Assembly (NCBI GenBank): GCA_030247885.1
Contig: JAPDRO010000006.1
Coordinates: forward strand, 496,001 to 560,000
DNA: 64,000 bases
Direction of reading: 5' to 3'
From: Taxawa tesnikishii (nom. ined.)
Lineage: Eukaryota > Ascomycota > Dothideomycetes > Dothideales
The translations under genes were made by a program, and so were the position numbers. Positions 1 to 10,630 of the stretch are shown in pieces. Below the pieces are notes generated by a model. That model saw nothing but the letters and a program-made list of their open reading frames with translations, had not been told where the DNA came from and did not search any database. The number at the start of each line of letters is the position of its first letter. Positions within the stretch are counted from its first letter, which is position 1.

Positions 1-550
1 CACAGCATACAGCTGCTGGTAGGTAGGATAATGGCATACGACATGATCTCCAGGGCCCACAAGAGTGTATAAGACAAGGTGATTTGCTGCGATAGCACCC
101 GGTTGAATCAGGACATTGTCCGGAGAGAGCGGCGATCCTACTTTAGACGAGTAAAGGCGGGCAAGGTTGTTTCGCAACTCAGAGCTGCCACGGATCTCGC
201 CGTAAGTGAGGACAGTAGATAGGTCTACTATGTCCTTGTTCTTGCTCTCAGACAGCTCGGCCAGTTGTGTGACGGAGACGGACGCACAGCATGTCTCAGC
301 TATGTTGTACTTTGCGGTGGTCTCGTACGCGTCCATCCACTGATGCCGTCAGCTACGAACGAGGTCATAAAAGCGTGTGTCGCACTGCCTCCAAGAAGCG
401 ATCGGGTGAGTCGAATAGCCACTGCAACGTGGCCTGGCGATCCGACGCCGCATGTCTTTCCTGTGGTGGTACCACGTTTGCGCGACTGAGTGCAGGTACA
501 GGTATGAGCAGACTTACTTGTTCCACAGCAAAGGGTTCTACACGAACCAT
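1..550 (-). CDS. PLP-dependent aminotransferase class I/II, 5' part only
   Basis: The gene runs off the left edge, so only its first ~124 residues are present. Exon 1 is 518..550 (MVRVEPFAVEQ); a 178 bp intron (340..517, donor GTAAGT, acceptor CAG) follows; exon 2 runs from 339 to the edge and opens with WMDAYETTAKYNIAETC. Further in are GEIRGS and the segment QPGAIAANHLVLYTLVGPGD, followed by YPTYQQLY, which is the cofactor-pocket region of fold-type I aminotransferases. The Schiff-base lysine would lie outside the window. The short first exon joined to WMD is what I remember of a fungal family of class I/II aminotransferases; substrate cannot be told. It is divergent from the ABC transporter gene, with ~640 bp between starts. 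Confidence 0.8.
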
Positions 551-881
551 CTTGGAGGATCGGAGGAAGGTGAAGGAGGGTCTTCGGTTGCAGTTGCCAA
601 GATCGACTTGACGTGAGGGGCGGCCTTGTGCCGAGGGCGATGGAAATGGAAATGGAAGTAGATGTCTCGATCAAGAGGGCCGACTTCTCTCTAGAGAATC
701 TCTTGTTTTCTTGTTCTCGTGTTCTCTTGTTCTCTCGTTCGTACAACCAACGACAGGACGAGGACCTGCGCGGCGTGTGCAGAACAGATGGAACGTTTCC
801 GGCAGGGCGCGACAAACGAAGCGACAAGTTGCCTGTTCGGGCAAGCGGCGCGAGCGTATCATAAGCCACGTCGCACGAGAG

Positions 882-917
882 CCACCTAGCCACCTAGCCA
901 CCTAGCCATCTAGCCAC
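882..917. repeat. 8-bp tandem repeat CCACCTAG, about 4.5 copies
   Basis: Perfect or one-mismatch copies of an 8-base unit lie in the shared upstream region of the aminotransferase and the ABC transporter. A CT-rich tract (about 700-741) precedes it. No function can be assigned from sequence alone. Confidence 0.8.
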
Positions 918-1186
918 TTTTGTGCTAGCTTAGCTCCAATATCGAGTCGGTTGTTGATGCTCCGACGAGCTGTCCGAGCTCTCCTATGATACGTACGCTT
1001 GGTGGCAGTGGCATCGCCAGTCGTCTTGAACTGCTGCCTTGACGTGATCTCGTAACCGTTCTCCATACATCTTCGTCGTCTGGCCTGTCGTTTGATCTTA
1101 CGTCTGTTTTCTTCGCTTCTCCTTTGCGCCACTGCTTCGCGTCGTATTCGCCTCGGTCCCATCAGTACCCGCGACAAACACCGTCC

Positions 1187-4100
1187 ATGATGCGGTGGCT
1201 GGCTATACCACTGTTTGTCTTGCCCGCCGTCGCCACGGCTTACAAGACACGTTCCAACTACACGAGCGCCGACTTGGTACAAGATCCCTTTTCCGTCTAC
1301 GGAGACCGGCCCGACGGATGCCCGCCGTGCTTCAATTGTAACCTCGACAACTTTGTGTGCCACCAGTTCGCAAACTGTACAAAGTCGTCCGGCAAATGCC
1401 AATGTCCCCCGGGGTTCGGTGGAGAAGACTGTTCCGAACCTTTGTGTGGTTCGCTCGCGGACGGGAACAACAGGCTACCTCGACAAGGAAAAATATGCGA
1501 CTGCAAGGAGGGCTGGGAAGGAGTAAACTGCAATGTGTGCCAGACGAATGATGCGTGCAACGCGCTTATGCCCGAAGGCAAAGATGGTGTTTGTTATAGG
1601 GAAGGCCTCGTTGTCAACGAAAACTACCAAATGTGCGACATCACGAACCGGAAGATCTTGGATACACTCAAGGACCAGAAACCGCAAGCCACCTTCTCGT
1701 GTAACGCCGAAAGACACGAGTGCAATTTCCAGTGTACGTCGCTCTGCATGTTTGATTCCTGCTCCAAGAAATGCTGACGCGCTCTTAGTCTGGGTTGACC
1801 AGAAAGAGTCCTTCTATTGCGCCCTCGACACCTGCGACTGGACAGCGACCGCCGAGCCCAACCGCAACATTACCAAGTACAAATGCGAGAACATCAAATG
1901 TCGCTGCATCCCTGGCCGTATGCTGTGCGGAGAAGAAGGATCGATAGACATAGGCGACTTCCTGGATGAAGAGATTAGGGGACCCGCAAGCTTCTCCTCT
2001 GTCTCGACAGAGGGTGGAAGTCCTCAGGATGGCAGCAAGTTTGAAGAGCCTGCGATGAACGGTCTCATATCTAATGTCTTCGGCGATGAGAGTATTACAC
2101 TCAAGTGCCATTCTGGAGAATGTTTATATCAGACGGAAGTGCCTGGCTACGAGAGACCCATCAAGAAGATCAACACACCACTGATCGCTGGTGTGATTGC
2201 CGGATGCGGACTGTTCGTCGTTGCTGTCATTCTTCTGGTCTTCTTCTGGTCGCGCAGATCTACGAGGAGATACGGACCAATCCATCTTTCTGACGACGAG
2301 GAAGAGGAGAACGCGAAACTGCTGGCAGACCACAAGCCTGCCGCTTTGTTCTTCCAGAACATCTCGTACAACCTTGGTGGAAAACAAATCCTACACGACA
2401 TCCAAGGCGCAGTGCATCCAGGTCAATTGATGGCTATCATGGGAGCATCGGGTGCAGGTAAGACATCGTTCCTGGACATTCTAGCAAGGAAGAACAAGCG
2501 CGGTACTGTCAGAGGTGACTTTTACGTCAACGGCGAGAAAGTCAACGACAACGACTTCCGCAGTGTCATAGGCTTTGTCGACCAAGAAGACACAATGCTG
2601 CCAACCTTGACCGTCCACGAGACTATCCTTGATAGTGCAATGCTCAGATTGCCAAGAGAAATGAGTTTGGCTGCGAAGGAGCAGAAGGTTGACGATGTCG
2701 AGAGACAGCTGGGTATCTATCATATCAGGGACCAAATCATCGGATCCGAAGAGGGTAATGGCCGTGGCATTTCTGGTGGTGAGAAGCGCCGTGTCGGAAT
2801 TGCCTGTGAGCTTGTGACCAGTCCAAGCATTCTTTTCCTGGACGAGCCTACCAGTGGTCTTGACGCTTTTAACGCCTTCAATGTTGTTGAATGCTTGGTT
2901 AACCTTGTCAAGACCTACAATCGGACGGTGGTTCTGACCATTCATCAGCCGCGCTCTAACATTGTGGCTCTCTTCGATCAGCTTGTTCTTCTGGCCAAGG
3001 GCAGAGTGGTATACTCTGGTCCTTTCTCAAGTTGCCAACCTTACTTTGACAGCATCGGTTATGAGTGTCCTCCTGGCTTCAACATTGCTGACTATCTCAT
3101 CGATCTGACAATGCATGCGAGTACCGTACATCCCGTCATCGAAGAAGACAGCTCAATCTTTGCGCAAGAGATCGGCCGCGCCACAAGGGCTAGCAGTGCG
3201 ATGGCTGTCAAGTCCGTCCCAAGTGTGTCTAATGTCAGCCTGGGCCCAGAGTCTGTGAGCTCTCCCGCTGCTTCAATTCGGCCAAAGGGTGCTCGCCGCA
3301 CCTCTATACGACAACAGCAAGAAAGACAGTTGTTCACCAGGAAGAAGTCACAAGATCCCAGGGAGCCTTCAACGCCACGGACAGACGCCTCGTCTTTGCT
3401 CGAAAACAACCTTGACAGCACGCAGCAATGGCTGAAGCTTTCCAAGCAGCAAGGCGCTCCTCCGCCCCAGATACTGGATGATCCAGACCAACTCCCACCT
3501 GCAGCCCATGGTGCTACAGGTACCAACCTGGATGTTCTTGTGTCAAACTTTATTGAATCCGATGTGGCCAGCTCCCTACACGACGATATTGATAATGCTA
3601 TCAGCACCGCAAACGGCAACGGTCATGCAAACGGCCAGCCAAATGGTTCGATTACGCAAGGGATTGTCAAGGGTTACCGCAAGGCTGGTTTGTTAGCTCA
3701 ATTCCGTATCTTGTCCAAGCGGACATGGCGCAACCTCTACCGGAACCCAATGCTCATGCTCACGCATTATGCCATCGCTATCCTGCTTGCGGTGCTGATA
3801 GGATTCCTCTTCTACGGCCTGACAGATGACCTCAAAGGATTCCAGAACCGGTTGGGTTTCTTCTTCTTCCTTCTGGCGCTCTTCGGTTTCAGCACTCTCA
3901 CTTCTTTGACCGTCTTTGCCCCGGAACGATTGCTCTTTGTTAGGGAACGCGCAAAGGGATATTATCGGCCGGTATCATATTACTTGGCCAAGGTTGTGTT
4001 CGACATCGTCCCGCTGCGACTGATCCCACCCATCGTCATGGGCTGCATCGTGTACCCCATGACTGGCCTCTTGCCGACCTGGCCGGAGTTTTGGAAGTTC

Positions 4101-4583
4101 ATGCTCTTCATCGTGCTCTTCAATTTAGCTGCTGCGATGGTCTGTCTGTGCATTGGCATCGTTGTCAAGAACCAAGGCGTGTCAAACCTCATCGGCGTCT
4201 TGTACATGTTATTTAGCTTGTTGTTTGGCGGCTTCTTGCTCAACCACGAGACCATACCCAAGGTCGTGCTTTGGTTACAGACGGTGAGTATCACGATGTT
4301 GCTCGCATGTGCATCCTCCGAAGAATCCTGCTAACGTTCGTGACAGCTCTCAATCTTCCACTATGGCTTCGAAGGCCTTATCGTTAACGAGGTTAGATAT
4401 CTCTCGCTTGTCGACCACAAATATGGGATAGATATCGAGGTCCCGGGTTCCGCCATCCTCAGCTCTTTTGGCTTCAACACTCTTGCTTTGTGGCAGGATG
4501 CCATCGGTCTCTCAGTGTTTTGCGGTGTGTTCTTGGTATTGGGATATGCGGCGATGCATCTCTTGCTTGTCGAAAAGCGGTAA
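1187..4583 (+). CDS. ABCG half-transporter with cysteine-rich ectodomain (ADP1-like)
   Basis: Exons 1187..1733, 1789..4283 and 4347..4583 give 1092 residues; introns are 55 and 63 bp. An in-frame ATG at 1124 exists, but the start at 1187 opens directly on a signal peptide ([18 protein letters not shown]). Next comes a luminal or extracellular cysteine-rich part with EGF-like spacing ([24 protein letters not shown]), one membrane segment near residues 313-340, then the ATPase: Walker [10 protein letters not shown] (~400), signature SGGEKRR (~510), Walker B and D-loop [13 protein letters not shown] basic, Ser/Pro-rich linker leads to the C-terminal membrane domain (~830 onward). Length and order match yeast Adp1 (1049 aa). 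Substrate is unknown. No frame breaks. Confidence 0.93.
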
Positions 4584-7202
4584 TATCTGGTGGATTGCTG
4601 GGGTTTTCTTGGAGAGGAATTCGCGCATGCGGGTAGGGATTTCTCTCTGGATAAGATACCATGCATGAAAATGTCGATATCTCTATTGTCGTTTTCCTTG
4701 GACCGTTTGTTAGCTCTTTTTCTTTCTGTGTATAAACTTTGTCGTATTGACGATATTCGAACGTCCCCGTAATATATTTGCTCATGACTGTGCCGGTACA
4801 AGGTCACAGTTCACGTTTCATGCTCACATCGCTGTACCACATGCTCGTGCGCTTGTCAGTTTTGTCAGACTCGAGCGACCGTGTGACCCACCAACAGCTT
4901 CTTCTCTGCTAATGTCCCCAAATCCGTAAAGTTATCGGCAACCGTCACACCCGGATACAACCTCTCAATCACATCACTTCAACAACAGCAAGGTCTCTAC
5001 ACACGAACAAGTTTCCCACCAACCGATCCTGGAGAGATCCTTTCTACACCAGGCTGCACTATCCATCTTCTCGTCAGTGTGAGATCGGGGACGATGGAGA
5101 AATGCATCGATCTGTGGCTAGCTTTCTCAGAGGATGTCTCGTCGACTCAGAAGACATTATAGTTCACCATGCTTCTCCCCTAGAGATCTAATGAACCCTC
5201 ACTCGCTCGTTGCTACCCCTGATATAGGAAATATTTGGATCCTTTCCGTCCATCCCCAGATGCGGTTGCATCGTCGCTCGCGCCTTCGTTATGGCAGCCA
5301 CCCTCCGGAAGCATTCATTGAAACTGTCGGACGATGGTGGCATTGCATACCAGTACCTTGTCGCGCCTTGGTGTATACGACATAACAATTGGGGAAATCA
5401 GTGATGGGGATTTGTCCTTTTGTCGTCTCGAGTGGAATCCGGCAGATATCACGATGTCTTTTGCTCCATGTCTCTGCGCGCTTTGTATTTTTTGCCAATA
5501 TGAACTCAGGACCAGGCATCGTTCCACCGGCTCTAGTGAGTCAATCAACTTACTTGTCTGTCTCAGTTTAAGTCGTTCCATTGCTGGAACCCTTATTTAG
5601 ATGCTGTGCGAGTGAAGCGATACCGGTGAATACGAATTGAGTATGTGAATGGAGCGATAGCTCGCGGTCATAAAACTCTGGGCAACTAACCTACGATCGG
5701 CTTTTCTTTCTCGTCTCACCCGATCCTCCTGCAATCCTTCTCCTGCCTTGCAACATCCACGGATCGCACAATGTCCTCCCAACCTGAGACCTATGGCATG
5801 CAGCAAGAGATCATGATTTACATCAAGAGTATCTTCAACGTCGAGAGTATCTTCAAAGAGCTTGGGAGCCTCTAGATGGAGTCTTCTATGGCTTCTTCGT
5901 CAGCCACGCCATCTCGAGGCAGGACCGCCTCGACAACCCTCATGCCACGCGAAATTTGCTGGAGACTAGGCGCTCCTGCCAGTTCTCTCCAAGGAGCCCA
6001 TCGATACGAAGGCCTTGGGAACGGTTCTCAAGAATCACAAGGAAGAGTTGTACCAAAGGGCTTGATCAACGTCCGTGACGGAGGTGAACTCACTCGTAAT
6101 ATCTGTTGACAGCTGAACAGATGGCTGACGCGCATGGAGGCCCATCAAGGAAGAGTATCCAGAAGGGCCACGAAATCCTATACAACAAGCTCCACAAAGG
6201 CTGTCGCAATACGAAGGCAGGTTGCAGCGGCGCTCGTGCGCTACAGACGGAGACGGAGGGGCCTCAGCGGAGGAGCCAGTGGTGGATAGGTTCCTCTCAT
6301 CTCTCCCAGTGCATCCGAAGGAGGCAAAGGGGATATCGCAATGCGGGACGAAGAGATGGTAGCTGGTATGGCGGAAGGATCCGCGAAGCCTGGGGAATAA
6401 CGGAGGGCGCCCACAAGGGAGGGGCAAGCAGTGGAGAACGAAGGGGACGAACCGGCGACGCAGAGGGCGGCGTTCAGCGACGGTGCGCATTGGTATAACG
6501 TCGACCAGGGGCTACGAGCCGTTCGGGGATTCGAGCCACGCCAAACTCTGAATGGCAACGGACTAGCTTTAAGAGGTATTTTGCTCGTTTAGGTAGACGA
6601 GACCATATATTGATAAGAGTTGCAATGGCCGATAATCATGAACAATAGGGCGGGCCGCATCCCTGAATGTGGCTCGTGTCGCCCTGGTCGACGTTAGGTG
6701 CTCATGACTACAAGTTGGGTTTGTCGGGGACAGGTATCATGCGGCTCCTATGCTGTCCGTCAACAAGGTTGCCCGTCATACCTGATCATACATTCAAGTC
6801 CTCGACATGCATATACATGAATCCACAAGTGTACTATAGCAATGCGAGCCTTCTGTAACTCCGGATATGAGACAGAATCATGGTTTTATCGTCAGAATTA
6901 TGCCTGCCGGTATATGTCTCTTTCATCTAGTAACTACAAATCAGCGTATTTTACGTGTGGCACCCCTGCTTACGATAAGCAGAGAGACACATTTATTTAG
7001 TGTGAAGACCCTGTTTCGTACCACGAGTAGTTCTGTGCCGTGTGGCTTTCCGCGATGATACAGATCTATGCCCTTTTCAGTTCCACGCCTGAGTCCGAAC
7101 GCCAAACCCCCAATCGTGATTTCGTTGCTGAACTTTCGGGTATCCCAATTGGTAGCGACCGCTTAGATATGTTAATGTTGTTGCGAATGCTCGGTGCACT
7201 TT
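4584..7202. other. Gene-poor 2.6 kb stretch between the ABCG and NMNAT genes
   Basis: No intact gene is recognisable. The only suggestive part is 5771-6365 (listed separately). The rest holds short, unrelated open frames and no repeat, RNA gene or transposon signature that I can see. Confidence 0.6.
5771..6365 (+). pseudogene. Possible small gene in broken frames, unidentified
   Basis: A CT-rich leader (5690-5770) precedes an ATG at 5771 whose frame reads MSSQPETYGMQQEIM and stops after 34 codons. Coding-like stretches then continue in other frames: LDGVFYGFFVSHAISRQDR near 5877, LKNHKEELYQRA near 6025, TEVNSLVISVDS near 6080, and a long open frame up to a stop near 6362 (PVVDRFLSSLPVHPKEAKG). 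The pattern of short neighbouring frames resembles the homopolymer-broken genes elsewhere in this window, but here I recognise no family and cannot show that the pieces belong together. It could equally be a decayed gene or chance. Confidence 0.25.
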
Positions 7203-8193
7203 CTAGTTCGAGCTGGAGCTAGGAGCGGCGCTGCTCTCACCAGGCTTCCTGCCCTTTGATTTGTCATCATTGGTGCTGTTTGCATCGTCGCCGTACAAAT
7301 TGTGCTCTTCAATATATTGAACAACTGGCTCTGGAACGAGATATCTGATGCTCATGTCCCGCCGTCTAAACAGACGGATCTTGGTGCTGGAAATGTCGTT
7401 CTGAACCAATTGTTGGATGACATAGATGTTGTCACTCCATTTCTGCAGAGTAGACAAAGCCTCATCCATGTCGGTTCCGGCGCGCTTGCTCGCGTCAGCT
7501 GACAAATTTGCATGAATCAACAAGGATACTTACTTCAACAATGAAGGCACCGAAGTTGCTGAGAATGTAATCAATATCAGCTTGAGCCCAGACTCCAGGG
7601 GTGGACATTGTCTGAATGAGATCCGCGCCCGCTAGAAGCGCGATTCTAGCCTTCTTCTTTCCGTTGGGAGTGTCGATGCCGCCGCGGACTTCGTTGATCT
7701 CGCGTTCGAAATGATCAAGCACCTTGGCAGTCTCGAGATACTCCGAATGCAACGGCTCCCATGGATCCACTACCACAACGGTCAGTCTCTCGACGCACTC
7801 TTGCGCAATTAGAACTGAGACATACCGCTTATCCAGCTGCTCTGCTCGACTGCCAGATTGCACATGTTTATTCTGTGTTCGGCCTTGGCAAGACCGCTTT
7901 TCTTATACGCGTCTCCGACAGGACTGACGTATGCTCCCACGACTTCAAAATCTGTGTTGTATTTCGCGTAGTCTGCCGCCATTTCAAACATTCGCAGGTG
8001 AAGGAACTGATTCTCTATCAGCACGTGGTCCTGTTGATGGGGATACCGAGACACCAACGGTTATGGGACTGAAGGAACCACAAGCGATCAACACGAGAGG
8101 TGTCCTCTCCGGAGTCTCCATGTGAGTCTTGAGTCTGTAAGTCGGAAACTCGTAGTTGTCCATGGACAAGGTGTTTGCGGGAGCGGTAGCCAT
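7203..8193 (-). CDS. NMA1: Nicotinamide/nicotinate mononucleotide adenylyltransferase (NMNAT)
   Basis: Makes NAD (or its acid form) from the mononucleotide and ATP. Exons 8059..8193, 7826..8006, 7534..7769 and 7203..7484; introns of 52, 56 and 49 bp, the last with an AAG acceptor. The product is 277 residues from the ATG at 8193. The nucleotidyltransferase signature GSFSPIT is split by intron 1 and followed by LHLRMFEMAADY; VDPWEPLHSEY and the second signature region NDISSTKIRLFRRRDMSIRY are present. The same frame stays open upstream to an ATG at 8421, adding 76 residues with many Ser, Thr and Arg and no Asp or Glu, which looks like a mitochondrial presequence. Divergent from glyoxalase I. 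Confidence 0.93.
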
Positions 8194-9014
8194 TGCGATA
8201 AGCCCCTTCAAGGTCTGATACCTTCTGATGGGCGAAGTGTTGAGCGTGCGACAATGGACGGAGGGGTTGGTCGCGGGACTGCAGCGAGGGCGAAACAGAG
8301 GAGCCTGGGCGGACGGAATCGTAAAGATATAGGTAGAGAGTCTCTTGGTCGAGGTCGCAGATGAGTAAACGGTTGAGAGACGGGAGCCTAGCGCTCGTCT
8401 CGGGACCGCCGGAACAGGCAACGTGGTAGACGTGGGCGTCGTGATAAGCTGTGTTGGTGACTGTGGTGTAGAAGATGCAATCTGAGGGAGTCTGGCCGTA
8501 TGGAGTGAGGACAGTTGAAGATCCGGGCGTGAGGAAGGTCAATGACTGTTTTGTGTGATGGTTGCGCGCATGCCTTCTCTCGCCGGGCGGCGGCGGGAGA
8601 AAGGTGGGGCGAGGGGTCTAGTGAGTCACGTGGCGTGGGTGGCGCGGCGTGGCCTGCCGCCGGCACTTCGTCTTTGAACGACAACGGGCAGATATGCCTG
8701 CTAACGGTGCGAAACCGCTGCTCCCTGTGCCCTGTCCCTGTTCCGGGACGACAGAGATGACGGTGCCAGAAAAGTGTTCTCTCCCCATGTATGATATGTG
8801 CAGGTAGATTACCAACACCGGCAGATGTCTGCCAAGCGCATCCTTCGAGATCAGATCGCGCAAGTGGTCCAGCATTTCGAGGCCGGAGCTTGTCTGCCAG
8901 ACTGCCGCTTTGTGGATGCGGATGCGGGGTAGCAGCAACTGACATCACCCATGCGTGTTTGGCAAGAGAGAAACATCCGTACCACATATCACATCTTCTA
9001 CTCGACTCCCTTCA

Positions 9015-10147
9015 ATGTTATTGCCAAGGACCAATCCTTTCTTCCTTCGAACACCAATTGCACCTCTCCGCAGACAGAAAGTGCTGTTCCTTCCTAAACC
9101 CATCTTTCGCGCCTACGCATCCACCATGACCGACCCAAGCAAGTACAAGTTCAACCACTCCATGCTGCGGGTGAAGGACCCCAAGGCCTCTGTCAAGTTC
9201 TACGAATTCTTGGGCATGAAGCAGGTTAACAAGCTCGAGAACCCTGATGCAAAGTTCGATCTTTACTTCTTGGCCTATGACTCTCCAAAGGCCGTCTCCC
9301 ACGGCAACCACTGGACGGACCGTGAGGGCATCATCGAGTTGACGCACAATTATGGCACGGAAGATGACCCGAACTACAAGATTACCAATGGCAACAGCGA
9401 CCCTTACAAAGGATTCGGTCACGTCTGCGTTAGCGTTGACAACATCCAAGCGGCGTGCCAGAGACTGGAGGATGAAGGCTACAAGTTCCAGAAGAGGTTG
9501 ACAGATGGAAGAATGAAGCACATCGCGTTCGCGTTAGACCCCGATGGGTACTGGGTAGAGATCATCGGACAGAAGCCGGCAGACCAGACCGAGAGTATCA
9601 AGGAAACGGACCCGTCTTCGTACAGGATGAACCACACCATGATCCGCATCAAGGACCCAGAGAAGTCGCTATCGTTCTACCAAGATATCATGGGAATGGA
9701 TCTGAAACGGGTGTCTGAGAATAAGTCCGCGGACTTCAACCTGTACTTCCTGGGCTACGGACCGAAGGCGCCAGAGGCATCTGCCAACGGCGTCAACCCA
9801 GTTGCTGACCGCGAGGGTCTTCTGGAACTTACCTGGAACTACGGCACGGAGAAGCAAGCCGATTTCAAATACCACAACGGCAACGACGAACCGCAGGGCT
9901 TCGGACATGTTTGCATCAGTGTCGATGATCTCGAAGCTGCGTGCAAGCGCTTCGAGGAGAAGGGCGTCAACTGGAAGAAGAGGCTGACAGATGGCAGGAT
10001 GAAGAACATTGCCTTCGTGCTTGGTAAGTACACTCATCCGTAGCATCCAACGTACAAGATGTCATGGTTAACACCATTGCAGACCCTGATGGATACTGGA
10101 TCGAAGTCGTGCAAAATGAGAAGCTCAAGCAGAGAGCGAACTGGTAA
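9015..10147 (+). CDS. GLO1: Glyoxalase I, two-domain monomeric type (lactoylglutathione lyase)
   Basis: Converts the methylglyoxal-glutathione adduct to S-lactoylglutathione. Exons 9015..10023 and 10083..10147, intron 59 bp. Two tandem glyoxalase domains each carry the metal ligand pattern His (NHSML / NHTMI), Glu (IIELTHNYG / LLELTWNYG), His (GFGHVC) and Glu (YWVEII / YWIEVV). From the ATG at 9126, which sits in an ideal CCACC context, the protein is 320 residues, matching yeast Glo1 (326). The start at 9015 adds 37 residues, rich in Arg, Pro and Phe with no acidic residue, a plausible mitochondrial presequence; a further in-frame ATG lies at 8955. I list the longer form and regard the 9126 form as the likely cytosolic enzyme. 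Confidence 0.95.
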
Positions 10148-10630
10148 TCTAACTCTCGAAGGACCCTTTGGAAGTCAATGAGACAGCATCGAAGCGTGAC
10201 CGTCCTCATCGTTGGAGGCTTTGGAACCAGTTGGTGTATATATACTTGTCGCCGTGTGGCTTGAAACGTCGAGCGGCTGGCCCGATTGCAGCGGCCGGTC
10301 CTGTGCCTAAGCACGAATCGTTCGGGTCGATACTATGAACCCTCCCACTATACAAAACCGCCTATTTCACAAATCGCGCAATCGTGTAGGCAAGAATAGG
10401 TCTGCATCTGTGTCCAGACCTCGCTTGTCGAGATAAACCGTCTTGTTAAGCTCGTTGAGGTTAGGAGTAACAGATAAATTAGGTCGCGGAAGGTCCGAGC
10501 GCCCGAATGGCGCATCGCACTTGCCCTCTTCTTTGCATCCTTCACGCGTCTGCTCGCTCAGTGACCTCCAATCCCTACCAAAACTGGTGAGTGAGCCGTT
10601 GTCCATCTCAATCTCGCAGGGCAGGAACGG

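Noticed and set aside
300-1402. Two minus-strand open frames of 197 and 166 codons (300..893 and 902..1402)
   Set aside because: They overlap the aminotransferase start and the ABCG signal-peptide exon and show no protein-like features.
6525-6550. Sequence resembling a tRNA T-arm (GGATTCGAGCC)
   Set aside because: No matching A box or cloverleaf upstream within tRNA length.
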